Part shown: positions 32,335 through 40,902 of the stretch, piece by piece
Numbering within the stretch: position 1 is the first letter of the stretch
Layout: each line of letters begins with the position of its first letter
Assembly (NCBI RefSeq): GCF_002946835.1
Contig: NZ_CP026652.1
Coordinates: 8,122,001-8,186,000 of the forward strand
Direction: 5' to 3'
DNA: 64,000 bases
Source: Streptomyces dengpaensis
GTDB lineage: Bacteria; Actinomycetota; Actinomycetes; Streptomycetales; Streptomycetaceae
Notes under the pieces: generated by a model
The model's input: the letters and a program-made list of their open reading frames with translations, nothing else
Told to the model about the DNA's origin: nothing
Databases searched by the model: none
Translations under genes and position numbers: made by a program

Positions 32335-33231
32335 TCAGCCGCCCAGTGACGCCACATATGGCGATAGCTTGGCCGGATTCATCACCCACATGAGCTGGTC
32401 GATCCCTTCCGCCGACACATCGATGGACAGCAAGGCCAGGGGGTTCCCGCCGTACGAGACAAGAACGGCCGGCTGGCCATTGGCCTCGACCCACCGACTG
32501 TCCGTGCCGGTCCAGAAACGCGGCGCGAAGGCAACAAGATACTTGGAGACGTGCGGGCGTCCGACGACCGGTATCTTCGTTGCGCGCACCGCCCCTCCGC
32601 CGTCGGAGTAGCTGACGACGTCCGCAGCGAGAACATCCTCGAGCACCGTGAGATTGCCCGTCTGTGCTGCGGTGAGGAACACTTCCAGCAGGCGCCGGTG
32701 ATCAGCCGGGCTGACCTGCTCCCTGCGCTCGGCGGCCAGGTGCTTGCGCGCACGGCTCACCAGCTGGCGGGTATTGGCCTCACTCGTATCCAGGATGTCT
32801 GCGACCTGCTTGTAGGGGTAGTCAAAGGCTTCCCTCAGGACATAGGCGGCCCGTTCCACCGGGTTCAGCTTCTCGAGGAGGACGAGAACCGCCAGTTCGA
32901 GTGCCTCAGCCCGTTCCGCCCCCAGGTGCGGGTCCAGACTGGTATCAACCGGCTCGGGAAGCCACGGGCCGGTGTACGACTCCCGCCGCACCCTGGCGGA
33001 CTGGGCAAAGTTAATTGCCAGACGCGCGGTGACGGTGGTCAGGAAGGCTGTCGGCTCAACGATGTTCGTGCGGTCGGCGTTCTGCCACCGCAGCCACGTT
33101 TCCTGAAGGATGTCCTCGGCTTCCACAGAGCTGCCCAGCATGCGGTACGCGATACCGAAGAGCTGCGGGCGCGCTGCGAGGAAATCCCTCGTCGCCTGGT
33201 CAAGGGAGTCGGCGTCATCCCCAGCGTGCAT
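32335..33231 (-). CDS. ECF41-type (SigJ-like) RNA polymerase sigma factor
   Basis: The 298-residue protein has region 2 (LFGIAYRMLGSSVEAEDILQ, then VTARLAINFAQSARVRRESY), region 4 (LNPVERAAYVLREAFDYPYK with HTH to about 165), and the ECF41 NTF2/SnoaL-like extension with YSDGGGAVR (the group usually has DGGGK/R) and a C-terminal VMNPAKL. RBS GGAAGGGAT precedes the ATG at 33231. It is the second ECF41 gene in the window and lies in the middle of most of the TGTCACA-N16-NGTC promoters (29.8-40.5 kb), so it is the best candidate to read them. Confidence 0.93.
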   Translation of the reverse strand: MHAGDDADSLDQATRDFLAARPQLFGIAYRMLGSSVEAEDILQETWLRWQNADRTNIVEPTAFLTTVTARLAINFAQSARVRRESYTGPWLPEPVDTSLDPHLGAERAEALELAVLVLLEKLNPVERAAYVLREAFDYPYKQVADILDTSEANTRQLVSRARKHLAAERREQVSPADHRRLLEVFLTAAQTGNLTVLEDVLAADVVSYSDGGGAVRATKIPVVGRPHVSKYLVAFAPRFWTGTDSRWVEANGQPAVLVSYGGNPLALLSIDVSAEGIDQLMWVMNPAKLSPYVASLGG

Positions 33232-33433
33232 GGTTATCCCTTCCGGCCCCCGACGTCACCATGCTACAAGCGGCTACGGCAGCGTGCGCCCGCGCCCCTG
33301 GGTGGCTCACACAGCGACCCCAACCTGGTGGTCCGAGCCCGGTCCAGTCCGAGGAAGAAAGCGAGCGGCCGGTTGAGGCGGCGCGCAGAACCCGCAGAAA
33401 TCCTGCCACTCCAGGCATACCATGCTTCCCTCG

Positions 33434-33460
33434 TGTCACACATCCGGTGCCTCTCCTGTC
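33434..33460 (+). promoter_or_regulatory. ECF41-type promoter on the plus strand, no clear gene downstream
   Basis: TGTCACA (33434-33440), 16 bases, TGTCTGA. It diverges from the sigma gene at 33231. Downstream the first start with a plausible RBS (GAGGGCGGGGT before ATG at 33511) opens only a 48-codon frame with no recognisable product. It may drive a lost gene or an RNA. Confidence 0.62.
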
Positions 33461-34178
33461 TGATGTACGAACCACGGAGGGCGGGCGGAACAGGAATTGA
33501 GGGCGGGGTATGGCACCGAGCTCGAACGGTGAAGCGCGCTCGGGGCCGCCGGCGTGTGGATGCGCCTCCCGCGGCCGAGTGCTTAATGGGCGGGAACGGT
33601 TTTCCGTGACTCAGACTCTTTCTCGGGTGCCTATAAGGGCTGGCTTGAGGCCTTGCTGAAATGTGCCGGACAGTGCCTATTCGCTGCACGAAAGCCTTGA
33701 TATGGCCAGCGTATTTTCACCGTCAGGTGTACGTGACCGCAATCCGCACGGATTTGGTTTCGAGGGGGTCGTGGATTTGGACGGATTCTTCCCTTGCCGT
33801 GACCTCAGCCTGCTCTTGATATCGGAAGACGAGCGAGAGCCTGCCGCTGTTCGGCACGTGCTATCGCCGACTGGCGCAAGGACTGACTCCACCACACGGC
33901 TCGGCGAGGAGGGCCTCCTCCGGCTGGCGACGCAGTACTCGCACTTGCCGTCCCAGGAATTCATCGATTCTCGGCGCTTTGGTTGCGGACGCCGCGTCCA
34001 TGGCTGCTCCCTTCGGAGGGCTGGCAGATGACGTGACCGTCCTCCATCTGGGTCGGAGTCCGCTGAGATCCCCTCGGGGGCGCGAAGCATGAATGGTGCT
34101 CCTACCACCGTCTGAGGAACAAGTGTCTGAAATCCGAGGGAACACGAGCACCGTCGGCGCTCCATGAACGGTGCCCTG
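33461..34178 (+). other. 718-bp stretch without a recognisable gene
   Basis: The longest plus-strand frame with a start is 33702-34031 (MASVFSPSGVRDRNPHGFGF and on, about 109 residues); it has no known motif, weak third-position GC bias and no good RBS. The minus-strand frames are equally unconvincing. Probably decayed DNA. Confidence 0.5.
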
Positions 34179-34205
34179 TGTCACACAAGTGACCTCGAGG
34201 CCGTC
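34179..34205 (+). promoter_or_regulatory. ECF41-type promoter match on the plus strand
   Basis: TGTCACA, 16 bases, CGTC: an exact match to the full consensus. Downstream on the plus strand there is only the antisense of a decayed E2 gene (34300-35085). It may be a leftover of a deleted gene or chance. Confidence 0.5.
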
Positions 34206-34299
34206 GGCCTCGGCGCCGAAAACGGAACCGAGGCCGGCAAACAGGGTCCTTCGCTCTGGCTGATGGCTGGTGCGGCGCAGGTTCACCGCACCAATACCC

Positions 34300-35083
34300 T
34301 CATGAACCTGTGCCGGGGAACAGGTCGTTGGTGAACGCGGCGGTTTCCAGGATTGCCTTGACCGCAGTCAGGTAACGGGCGGCGTCCGCTCCATCCACCA
34401 GGCGGTGATCGTATGACAGCGACAGGTAGACCATGTTGTGAATGCCGATGACCGTGTCTCCGTCAGCTTCGGCGACCGCGGGGCGCTTGACCGTGGCACC
34501 GATGCCCAGGATGGCGACCTGGTGTGGCGGCACGATGACCGTGTCGAACAGGGCACCGCGGGAACCCGTGAGGAAAGGTCAACGCCGTTCCCTGCCGCAA
34601 GTTTCCGTACCAGCGGGGTCACATACACGTCTCCCGCCCTGTCGCCGCTGGAGGCAGGGGCAGCGGGGGGCCGCTACGGCCTGAGGCGCAGGCACGGGGG
34701 CGAGAGCGGCGGGTGCCGCCACGGGCGGGGGTTCAACGGGCTGACGCGCAGGCACGGGAGCAGGAGTGGCGGGGCCTGCGGTGCGGGTGCAGGAGCCTCG
34801 TACACAGGGGTTGGGTCGACAGGACCAGGTGTCGTCGGAGCAGCAGCCGGCGCGCCGATGGCGGCGAGCTTGGCGCCGACCTCGGTCGTCTCATCCTCAG
34901 CGATGGTGATCTCCAGCAGTACGCCGTGGCGGGGGAGGGGATCTTGGTGTCGACCTTGTCGGTGGAGACTTCGAGCAGGGGTTCGTCGGCTTGGACCGTG
35001 TCGCCGGCCTGTTTCAGCCAATGCGTGACAGTGCCCTCAGTGACACTCTCGCCGAGGGCCGGCAGGGTTACGGAAACCGCTAT
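34300..35083 (-). pseudogene. Dihydrolipoamide acyltransferase (E2) gene, broken
   Basis: The lipoyl domain is readable ([20 protein letters not shown], then [14 protein letters not shown] with the lipoyl Lys) but a frameshift near 34940 moves [20 protein letters not shown] into another frame. A linker, then the start of the E3-binding domain (YVTPLVRKLAAGNGVDL) follows, then a jump to the end of the catalytic domain (RGALFDTVIVPPHQVAILGI, then YLSLSYDHRLVDGADAARYL with the catalytic His). Most of the acyltransferase domain is deleted. The start codon also seems lost: ATA GCG GTT stands where ATG GCG is expected after GAGGAGCAACCGAG. It follows aceE on the same strand, so it was the E2 partner. 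Confidence 0.85.
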
Positions 35084-35186
35084 GATCTCGGTTGCTCCTC
35101 ACGAATCTGCAGGGCGCCGTGGCACCCTTCTTCTTTCTCATGGCCTGCAGTGCGCAGGTTCAGTTCCAGCACGCTGTAGGTTCGGG

Positions 35187-37874
35187 TCACCCTTGCCAGC
35201 CGTAGCGGTCGCGGGCCTGCAGGACCGCCTCCGGGGCGACTTCTCCGGCCCGGGCCAGTTGGTCCAGGGCCGCCACCACGATCGATTCGGCGTCCACGCG
35301 GAAAAAGCGGCGCACCGCTTCCCGGGTGTCCGACAGACCGAAGCCGTCCGTCCCCAGGGACGAGTAGTCCTGCTCGACCCATTGGCTGATCTGGTCGGGT
35401 ACCTGCCGCATCCAGTCGCTCACAGCCAGGACCGGCCCTCGTGCACCCGAAAGTGCGCGGGTCACGTACGGGACGCGCTCCTCACCGCGTAGCCGCGCAC
35501 GGTCGGCGCTCAATGCATCGCGGCGCAGTTCCGTCCAGGATGTCACTGACCAGACGTCAGCGTGAACGCCCCACTGGGACTTGAGGAGATCTTGCGCCTC
35601 CAACGCCCAGTGGATCGCAGTGCCTGAAGACAGCAACTGGATACGCGGCCCGGCGTCGTTGTACTCAGCCTGCCTGAACCGGTATATACCCCGACGAATT
35701 CCCTCTTCTATCGATGGCCCGGGAGGCATGGGCGGCTGCTGCTTCGGCTCGTTGTACACCGTCAGGTAGTAGAAGACGTCCTCGGGCTGCTCACCGTACA
35801 TCCGCCTCAGCCCTTCCCTGACGATCACCGCGATCACGTACGCGAAGGCCGGGTCGTAGCTCACCGCTGCCGGATTGGTGGATGCCAGCAGGTGAGAATG
35901 CCCGTCGGCGTGCTGCAGACCTTCGCCGGTCATCGTCGTACGGCCGGCCGTTGCCCCGACGACGAACCCGCGCCCCAACTGGTCGGCGAGCGCCCAGAAC
36001 TGGTCACCGGTTCGCTGGAACCCGAACATGGCGTAGAAGATGTAGAAGGGGATCATGGGTTCGCCATGGGTGGCGTACGAGGTGGCCGCAGCGGTGAACT
36101 CGGCCATGGAACCAGCCTCGGTGATGCCTTCGTCGATGAGCTGGCCGTTCTTGGCTTCCCGGTAGTAGAGGAGTTGATCCGCGTCGACCGGATCATAGTC
36201 CTGGCCGTTCGGTGAGTAGATTCCGGCCGTCGGGAAGAGGGACTCCATGCCGAACGTTCGGGCTTCGTCGGGGATGATCGGCACCCAGCGTTGCCCTGTC
36301 TCCTTGTCGCGCATCAGGTCCTTGACCAGGCGGACGAGCGCCGTGGTGGTGGCCACCTCTTGTTTGCCGAAGCCCTTCTCCAGGGTTTCGAAGGGGCGGG
36401 ACGGCGACTGATCCAGCGGCTTGGCAGCAACCTTGCGTACCGGGGCGGGGCCTCCCAGAGCGGTGCGCCGGTCCCGCAGGTACTGCACCTCCGGCGAATC
36501 CTCACCAGGGTGCCAGAACGGCACCTGGTCCCCGCTCAGTGCGCTGTCCGGGATGGGAAGCTCCAACCCGTCGCGCATCTGACGGAACTGCGCCATGGTC
36601 AGTTTCTTCATCTGATGGTTGGCGTTGCGCGACTCGAAATCCGGCCCCAGCGTGTGTCCCTTTACTGTCTGGGCGAGGACGACGGTCGGCCCACCCCGGT
36701 GCTCGACCGCAGCCCGGTAGGCGGCGTAGACCTTGAGAGGTTCGTGCCCGCCGCGCGAGTTTTCGAACAGATCGGTGAGCTGGGAGTCGCCCAGCCCCGC
36801 GGCGATGCCGGAAAGCGCATCGCCGGTGAAGAAGTGTTTGCGTATGTAGGCGGCGTCCCGCGCGGCGTACGTCTGCAACTGGGCATCGGGCACCTCACCG
36901 AGGCGGCGGACGAGGGCGCCGCTGGTGTCCTGCTGCAGCACGGGGTCCCAGGCCTCGCCCCAAAGAGACTTCACCACGTGCCAGCCCGCTCCGCGGAACC
37001 GGGCCTCAAGTTCCTGAACAATCTTGGAATTCGACCGTACTGGACCGTCCAGGCTCTGCAGGTTGCAGTTGACGACGAAGGTGAGGTTGTCGAGACCCTC
37101 ACGGGCGGCGAGCGCCAGCGCGGCCGTCGACTCGGGCTCGTCCATTTCTCCGTCCCCGAGGAAGGCCCATACACGTGACCTGGAGGTGTCCTTGATGCCC
37201 CGGTCGTGCAGATAGCGGTTGAATCTGGCCTGGTAGACGGCGGCGAGAGGGCCAAGTCCCATGGAAACGGTCGGGAACTCCCAGAGCCACGGCAGACGTC
37301 TCGGGTGGGGGTAGGACGGCAGTCCGTGGCCGTCGGCCTCACGCCGGAAACCGTTCAACTGGTCCTCGTGCAGGCGCCCTTCCAGGAACACGCGGGCGTA
37401 GATGCCCGGCGATGCATGCCCCTGCAGGTACAACTGATCACCGGAACCGTCCACGTCCTTCCCTTTGAAGAAGTGATTGAACCCGATCTCATAGAGCCAT
37501 GCCGCCGAAGCGTAGGTGGCGATATGCCCGCCGAGACCCAGGTGGGAGCCGCGGGTCACCATCGCTGCCGCATTCCACCTGTTCAGAGCGGTGATTCGGG
37601 ACTCCATGGCGATGTCGCCGGGAAAGACCGGCTGGGATGACGCCGGGATCGTATTGATGTAGTCCGAGGAAAGAAGTCGAGGCAGGGCTATTCCGGATCT
37701 GGTCGCGTACTCGTGCACACGACGCAGCAGGTAAACCGCCCGATCGGGCCCGGCGTTCTTCATGACAGCGTCGAGTGACGCCTGCCATTCCGCAGTCTCT
37801 TCGGCGTCACGGTCGGGCAGCTGGTCGAGCTCGCTCGTCGCAGGGGACTCTGCGGGCCGGGCCGGATCACTCAT
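35187..37874 (-). CDS. aceE: Pyruvate dehydrogenase E1 component, homodimeric type
   Basis: The 895-residue protein is a full-length AceE: NTIPASSQPVFPGDIAMESR, RGSHLGLGGHIATYASAAWL, the thiamine-diphosphate motif GDGEMDEPES...VVNCNLQSLDGPV (about 260-300), KGHTLGPDFESRNANHQMKK, PIIPDEARTFGMESLFPTAG, EGLQHADGHSHLLASTNPA and a transketolase C-domain. It decarboxylates pyruvate and passes the acetyl group to an E2 lipoyl domain. The ATG at 37874 has RBS AGGAAGG. The E2 gene directly downstream is broken, so this E1 would depend on an E2 encoded elsewhere or is on the way to being lost. Confidence 0.95.
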   Translation of the reverse strand: MSDPARPAESPATSELDQLPDRDAEETAEWQASLDAVMKNAGPDRAVYLLRRVHEYATRSGIALPRLLSSDYINTIPASSQPVFPGDIAMESRITALNRWNAAAMVTRGSHLGLGGHIATYASAAWLYEIGFNHFFKGKDVDGSGDQLYLQGHASPGIYARVFLEGRLHEDQLNGFRREADGHGLPSYPHPRRLPWLWEFPTVSMGLGPLAAVYQARFNRYLHDRGIKDTSRSRVWAFLGDGEMDEPESTAALALAAREGLDNLTFVVNCNLQSLDGPVRSNSKIVQELEARFRGAGWHVVKSLWGEAWDPVLQQDTSGALVRRLGEVPDAQLQTYAARDAAYIRKHFFTGDALSGIAAGLGDSQLTDLFENSRGGHEPLKVYAAYRAAVEHRGGPTVVLAQTVKGHTLGPDFESRNANHQMKKLTMAQFRQMRDGLELPIPDSALSGDQVPFWHPGEDSPEVQYLRDRRTALGGPAPVRKVAAKPLDQSPSRPFETLEKGFGKQEVATTTALVRLVKDLMRDKETGQRWVPIIPDEARTFGMESLFPTAGIYSPNGQDYDPVDADQLLYYREAKNGQLIDEGITEAGSMAEFTAAATSYATHGEPMIPFYIFYAMFGFQRTGDQFWALADQLGRGFVVGATAGRTTMTGEGLQHADGHSHLLASTNPAAVSYDPAFAYVIAVIVREGLRRMYGEQPEDVFYYLTVYNEPKQQPPMPPGPSIEEGIRRGIYRFRQAEYNDAGPRIQLLSSGTAIHWALEAQDLLKSQWGVHADVWSVTSWTELRRDALSADRARLRGEERVPYVTRALSGARGPVLAVSDWMRQVPDQISQWVEQDYSSLGTDGFGLSDTREAVRRFFRVDAESIVVAALDQLARAGEVAPEAVLQARDRYGWQG

Positions 37875-37991
37875 GGCAGCCTTCCTGTCAAGGTGTGGGG
37901 GAGGGGAGAACGACGAGGGCAGACACGGACGTGCTTCCGGTGTCAGTCGGCACGAGGTACGCGTGGCGATGCCGCGGACCACACGGTGGTG

Positions 37992-38732
37992 TCACCGCCG
38001 GGCGAGCCACTGGGCGAATGTCCTGTGACCCACGTGGGCGGGAGTCTCAGGGAGAAGCGTTCGCTCCCGTGTCTCCGCGCCGAAGAACTGGGCGTGCGCA
38101 TCGGTGACGACGTCTCGTACGCCGCCCTTGGCAGCCAGCAGCATTGCGGTGAGATCGTCGAGACGATACTCCTCTGGCCCGGCGACCTCGACAGTACCGA
38201 ACAGCGGTACTCCCACGGCGACATGAGCAACCGCAGCGGCGACATCGTCCGTCGACACAGGACGCATCAGGACGGGCGCAGCGTGCACGCCGTCTCCACA
38301 CGTGCTCATGCGCGCCATGGACTCGACGGATTCGAAGAACGGCGTGGCACGCACGATCGAGTGGGGAATCAGCGAGCGCCGTACGCGGTCTTCCTGCAGC
38401 AGCTTCGCACGGAAGTAGCCCGACTGAAGGCGCTCGGCCCCCACGACGGAGAGGATCACGTAATGCTCGGCACCTGCTGAAACCGCGGCCCCCAGGAGGT
38501 TGGTTGTAGCGGTGTCGAAGAACTGCAGACTGGTCTCTTCCGCACGTGAGGGCGCATCGGTGACGTCCACCACCACGTCGGCGCCGCGCAGGGCCTCGGC
38601 GAGACCAACCCCGGTGATGACATCAACGCCCTCACCGCGTGATACAGGCGCAATCTCCACACCGTGGTCCCGGAGCCTGGCAACCGTCCTGGAGCCGATC
38701 AGCCCGGTGGCACCTACGACGACGACTCTCAT
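37992..38732 (-). CDS. NmrA-type NAD(P)-binding SDR family protein
   Basis: The 246-residue protein starts with MRVVVVGATGLIGSRTVARL, a Rossmann dinucleotide-binding site, followed by GVDVITGVGLAEALRGADVV, VDVTDAPSRAEETSLQFFDT, AEHYVILSVVGAERLQSGYF and SIVRATPFFESVESMARM. It ends FAQWLARR. This is the atypical/extended NmrA-like SDR type often linked with ECF41 sigma factors. An exact TGTCACA-N16-TGTC element lies 78 bases upstream. It diverges from a cupin gene, an arrangement repeated at 57.8-59.5 kb. The substrate is unknown. Confidence 0.92.
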   Translation of the reverse strand: MRVVVVGATGLIGSRTVARLRDHGVEIAPVSRGEGVDVITGVGLAEALRGADVVVDVTDAPSRAEETSLQFFDTATTNLLGAAVSAGAEHYVILSVVGAERLQSGYFRAKLLQEDRVRRSLIPHSIVRATPFFESVESMARMSTCGDGVHAAPVLMRPVSTDDVAAAVAHVAVGVPLFGTVEVAGPEEYRLDDLTAMLLAAKGGVRDVVTDAHAQFFGAETRERTLLPETPAHVGHRTFAQWLARR

Positions 38733-38809
38733 CTGGGGCCCTTCCCTTCAGGGGGTCAGCGACCCCGTTGGTGTGTTCGTGACGGCGAAGTCAGCCACCC
38801 GCTACCTAC

Positions 38810-38836
38810 GACAGCATTCGAGCCATTGTTGTGACA
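38810..38836 (-). promoter_or_regulatory. ECF41-type promoter of the SDR gene
   Basis: On the minus strand TGTCACA, 16 bases, TGTC, 78 bases before the ATG of the SDR at 38732. Apart from this and the next element, 38733-39092 holds no gene. Confidence 0.8.
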
Positions 38837-38965
38837 CTGTTCGACGAAGCAGCTGATGTGCCTCGACGCATGTCGGGAGCGCAGGCTGGCTGTCGCACGG
38901 AGCTGCGCCAACCAGCCTGCGCGCCGAGCGAGTCTTCATGAGGGGCTGAGGCGGCCCGCCACACC

Positions 38966-38992
38966 TGTCACGGATCCACAGCGCACTCGGTC
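38966..38992 (+). promoter_or_regulatory. ECF41-type promoter of the cupin gene (one mismatch)
   Basis: On the plus strand TGTCACG (last base differs from TGTCACA), 16 bases, GGTC, 101 bases before the GTG of the cupin gene at 39093. It is back-to-back with the promoter of the SDR. Confidence 0.62.
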
Positions 38993-39092
38993 ATCACCAT
39001 GAAACGGTTGTGGGCCCTGGATGCCCGAACGCAGCTTCCGCCGGGCGGTGTGCCGACCCCATGACACGGTGGACCTATGGAGGTGCAGGACA

Positions 39093-39440
39093 GTGTCGGA
39101 CAAGGACTCAGTGGGCGGGGCCAACGAGCAGCCACGGTCCGAAGCGTGGAAGACAGCAGCAATGATGCTGCAGGACGCCAAGCCGCCCTTCATCCCGGAG
39201 GGCGCCTCGGCGATGACCATCGTCGTCGAGTGGCCGCCTGGAGACCCTGGGACCCCTCCGCACCGCCACTCGGGGCCGGCGTTCGGGTATGTCATCGAAG
39301 GTGCGGTTCGTTTCGAGCTCGAGGGCGAGCCGGAACGTGTGATCGAGGCTGGAGAGACGTTCTGGGAGCCAGGTGGTGACCTGATCCACTACCAGGACGG
39401 CAATGCGCGGACGGACGCGCAGACCCGGTTCGTCGTGTGA
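39093..39440 (+). CDS. Small cupin-domain protein
   Basis: The 115-residue protein has one cupin barrel: PPHRHSGPAFGYVIEGAVRF (motif 1 with the His pair and Glu) and GETFWEPGGDLIHYQDGNAR (motif 2 with the last His). Start GTG with GGAGG nine bases upstream. A paralogue at 59074 continues about 30 residues further (RFIVTMMCEPDKPM...), whereas here the frame stops after TRFVV, so the C-terminus may be truncated though the metal site is complete. Divergent from the SDR, with its own ECF41-type promoter. Confidence 0.85.
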   Translation: MSDKDSVGGANEQPRSEAWKTAAMMLQDAKPPFIPEGASAMTIVVEWPPGDPGTPPHRHSGPAFGYVIEGAVRFELEGEPERVIEAGETFWEPGGDLIHYQDGNARTDAQTRFVV

Positions 39441-39539
39441 ACGACAGAAAATCCCCCCGTTGGACCGGATCCCGGGTGCCGGGCGCGCTGCGACGACGGC
39501 GTCGACTCTTCCTGCGCCCCTCTGCGGGGGTGTGGTTCG

Positions 39540-39770
39540 CCGCACTCGCATTGCTCCCAACAGGAGCGGTTGTTGCCTGTGATCCGCTGATATAAGCGGG
39601 CAGGACGCCGGGCAGGTAGACCAGCCAGTCCTCGCGCGGGGTGCGGCGCCGACCGGTGAACGGGCGTCCCGGCCGGCGCCGCCGGGGATCGGTTCGGCTG
39701 CGGCCACCGACATGGACCCCGGCATAGGCCGGGTGACGCAGCATGTTCTGGGAGACGATCCGACTGGGCC
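39540..39770 (-). mobile_element. Serine recombinase fragment
   Basis: The minus strand reads NMLRHPAYAGVHVGGRSRTD, PGRPFTGRRRTPREDWLVYL and PGVLPAYIS, the recombinase domain of large serine integrases/transposases (family pattern NP.YAG.Y..GR...W). Catalytic N-terminus and C-terminal zinc region are missing and the frame dissolves after 39590. No attachment site was recognised. The flanks 39441-39539 and 39771-39967 hold nothing else identifiable. Confidence 0.72.
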
Positions 39771-39967
39771 GGCGTCAGACCAGCGTCCCGCGCTCGGGAC
39801 CTTCCCGCACCCGGATGCCCAGTGAGAACTGTCGCCCGAGACTGCGCCTTGACGGAGTGCAGCTGTCCGTTTCAGCGGAACCGGCCTACAGCCGGGAGTC
39901 CGTCTCCTCGCCGTAGGTCGGGGCGACGTGGAGACGGACCGTAAGGTGTCCGGTTGTGCCGGGTATC

Positions 39968-40441
39968 TCAGCCGAACTGGCCGGGCTGGTAGTCCCCGGC
40001 GGGCTGCTGGTTGATGACGTTGATGCGGTTGTAGGTGTTGATGACGGCGATGAGCGAGATGAGCGCGACGAGCTGGTCCTCGTCAAAGTGCTTGGCGGCG
40101 TTCGCCCAGGCCTCATCCGTGACGCCACCGGCTGCGTCGGCGAGGCGGGTGCCCTGCTCTGTCACCTCCAGCGCGGCGCGTTCGGCGTCGGTGAAGACCG
40201 TGGCCTCCCGCCATGCCGCGACCAGGTTGAGGCGCTGCTGGGTTTCTCCCGCGTGGGTGGCGTCCTTGGTGTGCATGTCGGTGCAGAAGCCGCAGCCGTT
40301 GATCTGGCTGGCGCGGATCTTCACCAGTTCCTGTGTCGCGGCCGGCAGCGTTGAATCCGACACCACCTTGTTGGCCGAGTTGACGTGCTTCAGCACCTTG
40401 GCCGCAAGAGAGTTGCCGAAATAGTTGAGACGCGAATCCAT
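39968..40441 (-). CDS. Carboxymuconolactone decarboxylase / AhpD-like protein
   Basis: The 157-residue protein is the close paralogue of the one at 6730-7203, with the CxxC at Cys50 and Cys53 and His57 (NGCGFCTDMHTKDA), the same central segment LNLVAAWREATVFTDAERAA and the same tail (NQQPAGDYQPGQFG). Likely a peroxidase-type redox protein. TGTCACA-N16-GGTC lies 40 bases upstream of the ATG, almost the same distance as in the paralogue (41), which supports a duplicated promoter-gene unit. Confidence 0.93.
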   Translation of the reverse strand: MDSRLNYFGNSLAAKVLKHVNSANKVVSDSTLPAATQELVKIRASQINGCGFCTDMHTKDATHAGETQQRLNLVAAWREATVFTDAERAALEVTEQGTRLADAAGGVTDEAWANAAKHFDEDQLVALISLIAVINTYNRINVINQQPAGDYQPGQFG

Positions 40442-40480
40442 GATGTGATCTCCTCGCCGTATTGCGGATACCTCCCTACT

Positions 40481-40507
40481 GACCAGCTGAGCCGGCTAAC
40501 TGTGACA
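40481..40507 (-). promoter_or_regulatory. ECF41-type promoter of the second AhpD-like gene
   Basis: On the minus strand TGTCACA, 16 bases, GGTC, 40 bases before the ATG at 40441. The next 395 bp (40508-40902) show no recognisable gene; a minus-strand frame at 40476-40805 has no known motif. Confidence 0.8.
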
Positions 40508-40902
40508 GGCAGGGAAGTGTGACGTGCGTCTCTTTTGGCGTGTCATCGACAATCTTCCCCGGTGAACTCGGTTCGCACAGTGTCTGGGCGTTCGACTGCC
40601 GCACCGTGGCAGGCATTCCACTCGAGCCGACGCTCCAACTCCGCCCGTACCAGTGCCGGTCCGGGAGCATGGCGACCACGTAGCCCCGGACCAGTTGGTT
40701 GAGGCGATGCATGAATGCGGCGGTGAGGGATACGGCGGGGGACGCCGCTGACGTCCGGCGTTGGTTGAGCGGGTGCTGCCAGGGACTGTGTGATGTCGTG
40801 ATCACCGCGTCACGGTGCCGCCGTCGGCCGAAGAGCCGTCGAGAACCCGGGTGACGCGTCGGCGTTGCTACGCGTCACCCGGCGGACTCAACCACATCGA
40901 CC

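Noticed and set aside
40476..40805. Minus-strand frame of 109 codons beyond the second AhpD-like gene
   Set aside because: No motif, overlaps the promoter element, and lacks an RBS.
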